A stretch of 64,000 bases of DNA from assembly GCF_020709055.1 (NCBI RefSeq), contig NZ_JAJFCK010000004.1, positions 44,748 to 108,747 of the forward strand. Reading direction: 5' to 3'. This DNA comes from Ruminococcus callidus (GTDB taxonomy: Bacteria; Bacillota; Clostridia; Oscillospirales; Ruminococcaceae). The notes beneath the pieces were generated by a model. The model was not told where the DNA came from. It saw only the letters and a program-made list of their open reading frames with translations, and did no database searches. Positions 52,163-60,484 of the stretch are shown one piece after another; within the stretch, counting starts at the first letter, position 1; every line of letters begins with the position of its first letter. A program made the translations under genes and the position numbers.

Positions 52163-53247
52163 TATCCGTTCTGCTCCCTGCAAGCTGCATAGAGTGCAGC
52201 GTAGTCTGCGCCACGCTTGCGCATGACATTTTCCAGATACTCCGTCCACGCTGCCTGATCTTTCGCCTCATCCTTGACGATGGCACCCTGCAGCGCTGAG
52301 GCAAGGTCTTCCTCGGTGACGCTGCCGCTGCCGAAGCTGCCGGCGAGTGCCATGCTGTTGATGAGCAGCGAGATCGCCTCCGCCGAGGAGAGCACGCCGG
52401 AAGTGGGCTTGAGCTTATACTTGCCGTCCATGGTCTGTCCCTGCCGGAGTTCCCGGAAGATGGTGACCACCCGCTCCACGGCGGACTGGCTGGGGAGTGC
52501 TGCGTGCAGCTGGAAGCTGTCCGCCATCTGTGCCACACGAGTGGTGACGATCTCCACCTCGGTCTGAATGTCCGCCGGCGTGGGCAGCACCACAATGTTG
52601 AAACGGCGCTTCAGTGCGGAGGACATCTCGTTGACCCCCTTATCTCTGGTGTTCGCCGTGGCGATGACGGAGAAGCCCTTTTTTGCTGCAACCTCCTGAG
52701 AGAGTTCCGGAATGGAGATGCGCTTTTCCGACAGGATGGAGATCAGAGCGTCCTGCACCTCGCTGGCGCAGCGGGAGATCTCCTCGATGCGGGCGATGGT
52801 GCCCGTTTCCATTGCCTGATAGACGGGGCTTTTTACGAGGGAGTCGAAGGAAGGGCCTTTGGCCAGCAGCATGGCATAATTCCACGAATAGCGAATCTGT
52901 TCCTCCGTCGTTCCGGCAGTGCCCTGAATGACACGGGTGGAGTTGCCGTTGATGGCGGCGGTGAGGTGCTCCGACAGCCACGACTTTGCCGTGCCCGGCT
53001 CACCGATCAGCAGCAGCGCACGGTCGGTGACCAGCGTTGCAATGCAAATTTCCACAATGCGCCGGTCGCCCATGTACTTGGGTGTGATGACCTGATCCCC
53101 CGCTTTTCCGCCCATGATATAGGTGAGCACCGAGCGTGGCGACATGCGCCAGCCCTCCGGCACGGGATAGGTTTCTGCTGCGATCAAGGCATCCAGCTCC
53201 TGCTGAAACTGCTGCTCTGCGGAGCGCCGTAAAATCTGTTCTGACAT
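52162..53247 (-). CDS. MoxR-type AAA+ ATPase
   Basis: 361 residues from ATG 53247 with AAAGGAAC upstream. Walker A is LLIGEPGTAKSWLSEHL (residues ~78-94). The Walker B region reads TIARIEEISRCASEV, with Glu where the first Asp is usual; sensor 1 is VIATANTRDKG and the arginine finger region ALKRRFN. MoxR ATPases act as chaperones that remodel or insert cofactors into partner complexes with VWA proteins. Its neighbours here define an uncommon sub-type. Confidence 0.9.
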   Translation of the reverse strand: MSEQILRRSAEQQFQQELDALIAAETYPVPEGWRMSPRSVLTYIMGGKAGDQVITPKYMGDRRIVEICIATLVTDRALLLIGEPGTAKSWLSEHLTAAINGNSTRVIQGTAGTTEEQIRYSWNYAMLLAKGPSFDSLVKSPVYQAMETGTIARIEEISRCASEVQDALISILSEKRISIPELSQEVAAKKGFSVIATANTRDKGVNEMSSALKRRFNIVVLPTPADIQTEVEIVTTRVAQMADSFQLHAALPSQSAVERVVTIFRELRQGQTMDGKYKLKPTSGVLSSAEAISLLINSMALAGSFGSGSVTEEDLASALQGAIVKDEAKDQAAWTEYLENVMRKRGADYAALYAACREQNG

Positions 53248-53266
53248 AAGTATTTCGTTCCTTTCC

Positions 53267-55174
53267 TTATCGATGGAGCAATGCGCCGATCTGCAAAATT
53301 TTTTTCGCCCGATTCTGATAGACTGGCGGAAGATCTGCGGCACAGATCAGCGCCATCTGCTTGGTAAGCTCCAGCAGCTCCTCCTGCCGTTCGCCTCTGA
53401 TCCGGTACTGCCCGATCTGCCATTCGATCCGGCGGTAGCCTGAGACGGGCTGATCCACAAAGACATAGAACAGCGCACACCGGAGCACTGCGTTGGGCGG
53501 CAGCGGAACACCGTAGTACTCCGCCAGATCCCACAGTCCTCCGCCGGAATAGCGCTGCAAGACCGTTTGCAGGAACCGGCGTGTCTGTTCCTGCAGCATG
53601 CTGCGATCCTCCGGCGCAACGATCTGCAACAAATGCTGGAGGGCGAAAGCCTGTTTTTCCGCCAGCTCGTACCGTGCCTGTTCCGCTTCCCGCTCCTGTG
53701 TCGTGAGTACATCCCAGTGGCGCATGCCCAGTTCCGCCGGAAGTGTTTCATGCGCCGGCAGATACGAGGTATCCGTCAGAAACTGTACCAGTTCCTCCGG
53801 CATGGAAGAAAACAGCGGATGCGCCAGCGGCAGACGGGACAGTCTTTCGTTCATCCAGTACATGCCGTAAACCTTCTGCGACGGACAGTAGCGCAGCCCG
53901 TTCCGCAGGATATCCAGCGCCTCCGGCTGATGCGCCCGAAACAGCGTCATCAGCTCCGCCGGATGCGTCCAGTCCGTCTTCCAGATCTGCCAGTAGAGGT
54001 ATGCCGGCAGGAACTGCGCATTTTGCGCATACAGCTGTTCGATGACCGCACCATACGGCTGGAACTTCTCGTGGTCGCAGACGTTGTTCATCAGCACCCG
54101 ATTCATCATCAACTCAAAAAACAGATAGTGCTTGGCATATTTTGACATGGCATCGGCAATGCGAAGGAATGCCGGTGCAGCGTCCGGCTTGTTGGCGAGC
54201 ATGCGGATACAGCCATCCAGCCGCTCCTGGTCGCTGGCGTGCTCCGCGCGGTTCTCCCGTATCATCGACAGGACTGGCTCCGCTTTCTCCATCACCACAT
54301 CGAGGTACGCCGCATCCTCTGACGCTGCAATAGGGGCGCAGAACTTGCCATCGTTGGATTGGGCGAGCTTCCGAAGGTACGGCTCTGCCTCCGGCACATG
54401 ATTCCGCACCAGTGCCGTCAGCGCAGCCTCCCGCACACTGCCACGTTCCGTCCGGTACAGCTCCAGCAGTTCCTGCCCGTATTCCGGCGCATTCCGCAGG
54501 GCATCCAGCGCCTGCAGCCGGATGTTGCGGGGATTATTCTCATCCTGCGCCATCGCCAGATACCACGGGTTTTCCGAAGCGCCCGCCAGCTTCCAGACCA
54601 TCAGCACCAGCTTTCCCGCCGTCCGTGGACCGCACTTTCGGCAGGCGTCTTTCAGCAGGGGCACCAGCGACGTGCCATAGTACAGCGCCATCTGCTCCGC
54701 CAGCTCGTCTTTCACCGACGACCATTCCTTAGAGGTATCGTCTGCATTCCGCAGATACGCCGCCAGAATCCGTGGGTCGCCCAGATACTCGTGAGAGGGG
54801 TCACGCAGCATCTTCACACTGTTGCTGTTCAGCATCGTCAGCGTGGACAGCAGCGAGTTGGGAATGTCCACGGGATGCGTTCCCGGCGCTTCCGCTGCCC
54901 CCTCCTCCACTGGACTGTCATCCTGCGATTTGCCCTGCGCCACAGCGAGGGCATTGGCGAGGGCGATGCAGTCCGCCAGCAGCAGACTGTCCGGCGTATG
55001 CAGCAGCTTGTCACACATGGCAGAAAGACGGGAAAACGCCTTGTTTGCCGCAGACAGGGGCTGGAAATTTGCCACAGCCCGATGCAGCCGGAAGTCCTCT
55101 CCGATTCCGGCACAGCCGGCTGCTGCGGTACAGATCAGACGGTAACGCAGCTCGTAAAACGGTGTCATATCCAT
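53267..55174 (-). CDS. Large helical repeat protein of the MoxR cluster (HEAT-like, possibly DUF5691)
   Basis: 635 residues, almost entirely alpha-helical. Short helical pairs typical of HEAT-like repeats are visible, for example NPRNIRLQALDALRNAPEYG and GSVREAALTALVRNHVPEAE (residues ~225-270). No catalytic motif, signal or membrane segment. Position between the SWIM gene and moxR is where DUF5691 proteins stand in similar clusters as I remember them; assignment to that family is from context and overall look only. Probably a scaffold. Confidence 0.6.
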   Translation of the reverse strand: MDMTPFYELRYRLICTAAAGCAGIGEDFRLHRAVANFQPLSAANKAFSRLSAMCDKLLHTPDSLLLADCIALANALAVAQGKSQDDSPVEEGAAEAPGTHPVDIPNSLLSTLTMLNSNSVKMLRDPSHEYLGDPRILAAYLRNADDTSKEWSSVKDELAEQMALYYGTSLVPLLKDACRKCGPRTAGKLVLMVWKLAGASENPWYLAMAQDENNPRNIRLQALDALRNAPEYGQELLELYRTERGSVREAALTALVRNHVPEAEPYLRKLAQSNDGKFCAPIAASEDAAYLDVVMEKAEPVLSMIRENRAEHASDQERLDGCIRMLANKPDAAPAFLRIADAMSKYAKHYLFFELMMNRVLMNNVCDHEKFQPYGAVIEQLYAQNAQFLPAYLYWQIWKTDWTHPAELMTLFRAHQPEALDILRNGLRYCPSQKVYGMYWMNERLSRLPLAHPLFSSMPEELVQFLTDTSYLPAHETLPAELGMRHWDVLTTQEREAEQARYELAEKQAFALQHLLQIVAPEDRSMLQEQTRRFLQTVLQRYSGGGLWDLAEYYGVPLPPNAVLRCALFYVFVDQPVSGYRRIEWQIGQYRIRGERQEELLELTKQMALICAADLPPVYQNRAKKILQIGALLHR

Positions 55175-55187
55175 AAAAGTTCCTCCT

Positions 55188-56618
55188 TTAGCAGAGCCGA
55201 ATGATGCCGGTTTCCATCACGATGGAAATGGGGCACAGAAAAAAGCGCCGTTCCCTGCTGGAATAAAACATCTCTCCCAGCAGTGCGCCGTCTGTTCTCG
55301 CCGGCTTGTCCAGAACGTGCAGCACTTCACAAGTGGCGGGATAGCTGGCATTGCTCCGCAGGGCGATGCGCTCCGCTCCACGCTGCATCACGCCGTGGCC
55401 GTCCTCCTGTGCAAACTGAATGGTGTCGAACGCCAGCAGTACCGCAAGCGCCTCCGGTGCCATTGTGTTTTTCAGTTCCGCCTTTGCCTGCTTGACGGCT
55501 TCGCCCAGCGTGGGAAGCGCCCTGTTCCGAATCGCCGCACAGTGCGCCGGCAAAAGTTCCTGCACCTCCGCCTGCTCCCAGCGCACTCGGGGGTTGCTGC
55601 CGCCGGGATACCGGCAGAGGGTGGGAATCTGATAGAGTCCGAACATGCTGTCCTCCTCCTTAATGTGCTTGCCCGCCCGATAGGGACGGATGTTCTGGGT
55701 GCTGACGATCTCGCCGGTGTCCAGATCGCACCAGTAGCCGAAATCCACGTCCGCCTGCCGCTGCTCATCCGGGAGCACCGCAAAGGACAGCTGCACCAGC
55801 CGTGCATTGTTCCGGCAAAGCCCCAGCGCCTGAAGCTGTGTCAGTTTCCACACGTTTCCCACCGCCTCATACAGCACATTGCCGTCCGGCAGCACTTCGC
55901 CGGATTCCAGCTTCTCCTGCAAATAGCGCTTGCTCTTCTGCACCACCGCATTCAGCCGGACGCAAAGGGTCACCAGCTGTTCCATCTGGGCGTCATCGGG
56001 GTTTTCCGCACACGCAGATGCCTTGGCAATCAGTTCCAGCATGATGGTCTGCGGACCATAGAGGGCGTAATCCCCCATCTGCTTGGCAAGGGAAAGGTAC
56101 TGCTTCGCCGTCACCGCATGAATGGAGGAGATACCACGTTCCAGCAGGTCACGGACAAACTGTTCCGCCAGTTCCAGCCCCTCCAGCTGCCGTTTCAGCT
56201 TCTTGGCTGCTGCCGATGCGCCGGACGGCTTTCTCTTTGCCGGTTCCGGCTGGGCTGCCTTTTCCGCACGCTTTTCCAGCTTCTCTCGCTTCCGCTGCAC
56301 ATCCTCCGGAATCTCTGCCGGCTCGAAGGGCTTGCCCTCCAGATAGTCCAGCAGGATGGCAATGCCGTGTTTACAGGGAATCTGCCGGCTGGGACAGGAG
56401 CAGCGAAAAACCGGCGTATCTCCGGAGAAATCCACCGAGGTCTGGTATGCGCTTCTTCCGCTGCCCTTGCATGTTCCAAAAAGCAGGGTATCGTCTTCGC
56501 TGCGGAAATGCGTCTGAAATCCGCCGATGCGGGAAATTCTCTGTGCGTTGGAAAATGCCGAGGGATTCGCTGCCATGGAGCGAACCCACTCGAGCGTCAC
56601 GCTTTCTGCACGAGCCAT
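55188..56618 (-). CDS. SWIM zinc-finger protein of the MoxR cluster
   Basis: 476 residues. The SWIM motif CSCPSRQIPCKH (CxC...CxH) is near residues 73-84. SWIM fingers bind nucleic acid or protein. A Lys/Glu/Ala-rich linker (about 100-150) leads to a C-terminal domain of unknown fold. First gene of the five-gene cluster, behind its own promoter; the next gene starts 13 bp after its stop. Confidence 0.82.
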   Translation of the reverse strand: MARAESVTLEWVRSMAANPSAFSNAQRISRIGGFQTHFRSEDDTLLFGTCKGSGRSAYQTSVDFSGDTPVFRCSCPSRQIPCKHGIAILLDYLEGKPFEPAEIPEDVQRKREKLEKRAEKAAQPEPAKRKPSGASAAAKKLKRQLEGLELAEQFVRDLLERGISSIHAVTAKQYLSLAKQMGDYALYGPQTIMLELIAKASACAENPDDAQMEQLVTLCVRLNAVVQKSKRYLQEKLESGEVLPDGNVLYEAVGNVWKLTQLQALGLCRNNARLVQLSFAVLPDEQRQADVDFGYWCDLDTGEIVSTQNIRPYRAGKHIKEEDSMFGLYQIPTLCRYPGGSNPRVRWEQAEVQELLPAHCAAIRNRALPTLGEAVKQAKAELKNTMAPEALAVLLAFDTIQFAQEDGHGVMQRGAERIALRSNASYPATCEVLHVLDKPARTDGALLGEMFYSSRERRFFLCPISIVMETGIIRLC

Positions 56619-56655
56619 TGAAAAATCCTCCTATACTTTTGTTCATTCTTCTTTC

Positions 56656-56685
56656 ATTATACCAGATTTCACCGGTAATTTTCAA
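56656..56685 (-). promoter_or_regulatory. Promoter of the SWIM-MoxR-VWA cluster
   Basis: Minus-strand TTGAAA (56680-56685), 18-nt spacer, TATAAT (56656-56661), 37 nt before the first gene. Confidence 0.75.
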
Positions 56686-56762
56686 GTGTTGTGTGACAAA
56701 AATCCTGCATTTTTCCGAACTGCTTTCCACAATTTTTCCCGACACTGCGGAAAAGCGGGCAG

Positions 56763-56795
56763 CAAAAAGCGCAGACGGAATTGCTCCGCCTGCGC
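56763..56795 (-). terminator. Terminator of tex, displaced by a palindromic repeat
   Basis: On the minus strand GCGCAGGCGGA pairs with TCCGTCTGCGC, followed by TTTTTG. It lies 186 nt after the tex stop, with a complete 160-bp palindromic repeat in between; without the insertion it would be close to the stop. Confidence 0.8.
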
Positions 56796-56817
56796 CTGCA
56801 CATTATTGTGATACTTA

Positions 56818-56977
56818 GAGCTCGTGTTCATAGGCGTCTATCTACGTCTTTTCGGCAAATTTTGTTGCATACTGCGTGAAAAATTCTTGCCATACGAAAG
56901 TATGCCTGCAAATTTTTGCCTTGTCTGCAAAAAAATTTGCTCGAAAATCCGCATATATTTCCTATGAATACAAGCTC
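56818..56977 (+). repeat. Palindromic intergenic repeat, copy 4 (160 bp) after tex
   Basis: Ends GAGCTCGTGTTCATAGG and CCTATGAATACAAGCTC match as inverted repeats at 15 of 17 positions. Flanked by TTA on both sides (56815-56817, 56978-56980). Core GTCTTTTCGGCAAATTTTG, AAAGTATGCCTGC and TTTTTGCCTTGTC. The first 50 bp are identical to the copy at the right edge of the window. Confidence 0.88.
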
Positions 56978-56981
56978 TTAT

Positions 56982-59153
56982 TTATTTTCCGGCATTCCCC
57001 TTGGGCTTGCGCATGGTCAGGGAGATGCGCTTGCGCTTCAAGTCCACGTCCAGCACCCAGACCTGCACCACATCGCCCACCTTCACCGCCTCCAGCGGAT
57101 GCTTGATGAAGCGGTTGCAGATCTGCGAGATGTGCACCAGTCCGTCCTCATGCACGCCGACATCCACGAAGCACCCAAAATCGACGATATTCCGCACCGT
57201 TCCGGTGAGTTCCATCCCCGGCTTCAGATCTTTCAGTTCCATGATATCCCCGCTCCGCAGCAGCGGCGGCGGCAGCTCGTCACGGGGGTCACGTGCCGGC
57301 TTTGCCAGTTCCTTGAGGATGTCCGTCACCGTGGGCACACCCACACCGGCGTGGGCAGCAATGGCAGCATAGCCGCTCTTCCTGGCGATCTGCTCAATGC
57401 CGCTCAGGTCCTGCGTTCCGGCATCTGCCAGACGGAATCCGCACTCCTGCAAAATCTGCTCCGCAGCCTTGTAGCTCTCCGGATGCACGCCGGTATTGTC
57501 CAGCGGGTTGGCGGACTCCGGCACACGCAGGAATCCGGCGCACTGCTCGAACGCCTTTGGTCCAAGCTTCGCCACCTTTTTCAGCTGCTTCCGGTCGGTA
57601 AATGCGCCGTTTTCAGTGCGGTACGCCACAATGTTTTTGGCGATGGTCTGGCTGATGCCGGCGATGTGAGACAGCAGAGAGAACGACGCTGTATTCAGGT
57701 CCACGCCCACCCGGTTGACGCAGTCCTCCACCACGCCGTCCAGCGCACCTTTCAGCTCTGCCTTGGGCATGTCGTGCTGATACTGCCCTACGCCGATTGC
57801 CTGCGGGTCGATCTTCACCAGCTCCGCCAGCGGGTCTTGCAGCCGTCTGGCAATGGAAACAGCGCTGCGCAGGGAGACATCGTATTCCGGAAACTCCTCC
57901 GCTGCCAGCTTGGAGGCGGAGTACACCGATGCGCCCGCCTCAGACACCACCATATACGCTGCCGGATGGGGCAGCGCTTTCAGCAGCTCGGCGACCACTG
58001 CCTCGGCCTCCCGGGACGCTGTGCCGTTTCCGATGGCAACGGCGGTCACGTGGTGCTGAATCATCATCTGGCGCATGAGGCGCTTGCCCTGCTCCATGCC
58101 CTTTCCTGCGCCGAGGGTGATATGGGCAACGCCAGTGTCCAGCACCTTTCCGGTCTCGTCCACCACTGCCAGCTTGCAGCCCGTCCGGTAGCCGGGATCG
58201 ACACCGAGCACGGTGCGGTTTTTCAGCGGTGCTGCCATGAGCAGCTGCCGCAGATTGGAGGCGAACACCTGAATGGCTGCCGTATCCGCTTTCTCCGTCA
58301 GTTCCCGGCGCACCTCACGCTCCACCGCCGGAAACAGCAGCCGCTGGAACGCATCCTCCGCCGCCTCCTGCACCAGCAGACCGCAGGGGCTTTGATTCCG
58401 GACAAACTTTCGCACCACGATCGCCTGCCCTCTGCCCTCCGGCAGAACCACGCTGACTTTCAGGGCATTTTCCCGTTCGCCACGATCCAGCGCCAGCACC
58501 CGATGGCCGGCGATCTTTTCCACCGGCTCCTGATAGTCGTAGTAGTTCTGGTAGGGCGTTTCTGCGTTCTCGTCCGCTGCGTGGGAACAAATCGTGCCGG
58601 ACAGCATGGTGAACCGGCGCATCTGTTTGCGCAGGTCGGCGTCGTTCGCCATCTCCTCCGCCAGAATGTCCTTGGCACCCTGAATCGCTGCTGCCGCATC
58701 TGGCACTTCCTTTTCCGGGGAAATAAACGCAGCGGCCTCCCGTTCCGGCTGCACACCGGCATCCTGCGCCATCAGTGTCCGTGCCAACGGTTCCAGTCCC
58801 CGTGCGATCGCCATAGATGCCCGTGTCTTTCGCTTGGGGCGGTACGGCAGGTACAGATCCTCCGCCTCCACCAGCGTTCCGGCACGCTGAATCTTCTCCG
58901 CCAGCTCTGGTGTCAGCTTTCCCTGTGCCTCAATGGCGCTGGTGATCTCCGTCTTGCGCTGTTCCAGCTTCCGCAGGTATTGCAGCCGGTTGTCCAGTTC
59001 CCGAAGCAGCTGGTCATCCAGCGAGCCGGTCATCTCTTTCCGGTACCGTGCGATAAACGGAATGGTCTTGCCGTCGTCCAGCAGTGCCACTGTGTTCTCC
59101 ACTTGCTCAGGGCGCAGGTGAAACTCCTCCGCCAGCACTTTCAACATCTCCAC
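56982..59153 (-). CDS. tex: Tex-family S1 RNA-binding transcription accessory protein
   Basis: 723 residues. Order of domains: N-terminal Tex helices (IPFIARYRKEMTGSLDD), YqgF/RNase H-like domain (VLGVDPGYRTGCKLAVVD), helix-hairpin-helix region (LSHIAGISQTIAKNIVAYR) and C-terminal S1 domain (LKPGMELTGTVRNIVDFGCFVDVG). Binds RNA and affects transcription; exact role unsettled. The start is taken as GTG at 59153, with AGGAGG 9 nt upstream; the ATG two codons later is 15 nt away, and upstream in-frame ATGs would read through the terminator of the preceding gene. Confidence 0.93.
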   Translation of the reverse strand: MEMLKVLAEEFHLRPEQVENTVALLDDGKTIPFIARYRKEMTGSLDDQLLRELDNRLQYLRKLEQRKTEITSAIEAQGKLTPELAEKIQRAGTLVEAEDLYLPYRPKRKTRASMAIARGLEPLARTLMAQDAGVQPEREAAAFISPEKEVPDAAAAIQGAKDILAEEMANDADLRKQMRRFTMLSGTICSHAADENAETPYQNYYDYQEPVEKIAGHRVLALDRGERENALKVSVVLPEGRGQAIVVRKFVRNQSPCGLLVQEAAEDAFQRLLFPAVEREVRRELTEKADTAAIQVFASNLRQLLMAAPLKNRTVLGVDPGYRTGCKLAVVDETGKVLDTGVAHITLGAGKGMEQGKRLMRQMMIQHHVTAVAIGNGTASREAEAVVAELLKALPHPAAYMVVSEAGASVYSASKLAAEEFPEYDVSLRSAVSIARRLQDPLAELVKIDPQAIGVGQYQHDMPKAELKGALDGVVEDCVNRVGVDLNTASFSLLSHIAGISQTIAKNIVAYRTENGAFTDRKQLKKVAKLGPKAFEQCAGFLRVPESANPLDNTGVHPESYKAAEQILQECGFRLADAGTQDLSGIEQIARKSGYAAIAAHAGVGVPTVTDILKELAKPARDPRDELPPPLLRSGDIMELKDLKPGMELTGTVRNIVDFGCFVDVGVHEDGLVHISQICNRFIKHPLEAVKVGDVVQVWVLDVDLKRKRISLTMRKPKGNAGK

Positions 59154-59188
59154 GATTCGTGTCCTCCTGTCTGGTTTTCTCTGCGATA

Positions 59189-59221
59189 CAAAAAGACGGA
59201 GCCGTTCCGAAAAGCCCCGTC
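59189..59221 (-). terminator. Terminator after the aldolase-like gene
   Basis: Minus-strand GACGGGGC...GGCTCCGTC stem (one G-U) followed by TTTTTGT, 31 nt after the stop at 59252. Confidence 0.8.
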
Positions 59222-59251
59222 CTCTGTGGATACACTGCATTTGCGAAGCGC

Positions 59252-60238
59252 TCAGCCCTCGTTCTCCTGAAGCTCCTGGAAGAAGGTGAAGTAATCCTGA
59301 CGCTTTTCGTTGGTGAAAGCGATCGCTGTCCGGGGATGCTGGTTCAGGTAGCCGGTCAGCAGGTACTGGATGTCATAGCCCCATACCACGCCGTCATTTT
59401 TCAGCTTCTGCATCTCATCCTGTAAGAAGCGGAGCACCGGCTTGATGTCGTACTTGGGATTCTTCAGGAAGCCCAGCAGCAGTTCCATTGCACAGTTGCC
59501 GGCGCCACGTCCCATGGATGCCATGGTCGCATCCAGATAGCTGACACCCATCATGGCACACTCTGTGGTGTTGGCGAAAGCCAGCTGCTGGTTATTGTGG
59601 GCATGGATGCCGATCTGTTTGCCGTACTTCTCCGCAGCAGCCAGATAGCGTTCTGCCAGCTGGCGTATCTGAAGCGGATACAGCGAGCCGTAGCTGTCCA
59701 CCAGATAGATGACCTCCACGCTGCTCTTGCCCAGCATCTCCAGCGCCTCGTTCAGCTCCGACTCCTGCGCCTTGGAAACTGCCATGATGTTCACCGTGGT
59801 GTGGTAGCCCTTCTTGGCGCAGGTCTCGATCATCTCAATGGCTGCCGGAATGGTGTTGATGTAGGTGGCGATGCGCACCATGTCCAGAATGCTGTCCTTC
59901 TTGTCCGGCAGATCACGTGCCACGTTGGCACGTCCCACGTCTGCCATCACTGCCAGCTGCAAAGACGGGTCGAGAATGTCCCCCAGCACAGCACGAATGG
60001 CATCCTCATGACAGAACTTCCACTTGCCGAACTTGGACTCGTCGAACAGCTCCGGATCTGCCAGATAGCCGATCTCCATGACATCGACACCGGCACGGAC
60101 GTTGGTCAGATACAGCTTCCGCACAAAGTCATCGGTAAATGCAAAGTTATTGACCAGACCGCCGTCACGAATGGTGGCATCCAGCACTTTTATATCAGGA
60201 CGATAGGAGATCATCGTCCCCTTGATTGCTTCGCTCAT
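59252..60238 (-). CDS. DRE-TIM metallolyase / aldolase-like protein
   Basis: 328 residues from ATG 60238 with GAGGAAA upstream. The HMGL-like TIM-barrel signature LDATIRDGGLVNNF is near residue 17; metal-binding HxH is in IGIHAHNNQQLAFAN, and SMGRGAGNCAMELLL completes the barrel motifs. Relatives include 4-hydroxy-2-oxovalerate aldolase, isopropylmalate synthase and HMG-CoA lyase; the short length and lack of a C-terminal regulatory domain fit an aldolase. Members of this type are also found in surface polysaccharide loci. Substrate unknown. Its promoter contains an inverted repeat, so it is probably regulated. Confidence 0.8.
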   Translation of the reverse strand: MSEAIKGTMISYRPDIKVLDATIRDGGLVNNFAFTDDFVRKLYLTNVRAGVDVMEIGYLADPELFDESKFGKWKFCHEDAIRAVLGDILDPSLQLAVMADVGRANVARDLPDKKDSILDMVRIATYINTIPAAIEMIETCAKKGYHTTVNIMAVSKAQESELNEALEMLGKSSVEVIYLVDSYGSLYPLQIRQLAERYLAAAEKYGKQIGIHAHNNQQLAFANTTECAMMGVSYLDATMASMGRGAGNCAMELLLGFLKNPKYDIKPVLRFLQDEMQKLKNDGVVWGYDIQYLLTGYLNQHPRTAIAFTNEKRQDYFTFFQELQENEG

Positions 60239-60286
60239 ATGGATTTCCTCACTTTCTGTTTTCCCGCACGAATGCGATACATTTTT

Positions 60287-60315
60287 ATTATACCAAATTT
60301 TTTCGAATTTGGCAA
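60287..60315 (-). promoter_or_regulatory. Promoter of the aldolase-like gene with embedded operator
   Basis: Minus-strand TTGCCA (60310-60315), 17-nt spacer, TATAAT (60287-60292). The spacer is itself an inverted repeat CCAAATT-N6-AATTTGG (60293-60312) that runs into the -35, the geometry of a repressor site. Confidence 0.75.
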
Positions 60316-60384
60316 GCGCTTTTTGCGCAGTTTTGACAACATCCAAGGGGTTCCGGACGGCTGCTTCCTTTCGCCGCGCATTTC

Positions 60385-60411
60385 CCGTTCCCCGAAAAAT
60401 ACACGAAAATC
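60385..60411. repeat. 27-bp repeat, copy B (between divergent promoters)
   Basis: 25 of 27 positions identical with 5196-5222. Lies 15 bp upstream of the -35 of the glutamine-synthetase-like gene. Confidence 0.6.
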
Positions 60412-60425
60412 ATACAAACTGCCTC

Positions 60426-60454
60426 TTTACAAGGGCGTCAAAACATGGTATACT
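60426..60454 (+). promoter_or_regulatory. Promoter of the glutamine-synthetase-like gene
   Basis: TTTACA (60426-60431), 17-nt spacer, TATACT (60449-60454). Leader only about 24 nt. Confidence 0.8.
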
Positions 60455-60484
60455 TAAAATAATATACTTTTTAGGAGGTATTGT

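Noticed and set aside
48794-52192. 1132-codon plus-strand open frame
   Set aside because: Exactly antisense to the VWA and DUF5682 genes, whose minus-strand products have clear motifs; the plus-strand product has none.
60455-60484. ANTAR-type paired hairpins upstream of the glutamine-synthetase-like gene
   Set aside because: The leader from the predicted promoter is about 24 nt, with no room for two hairpins and a terminator.
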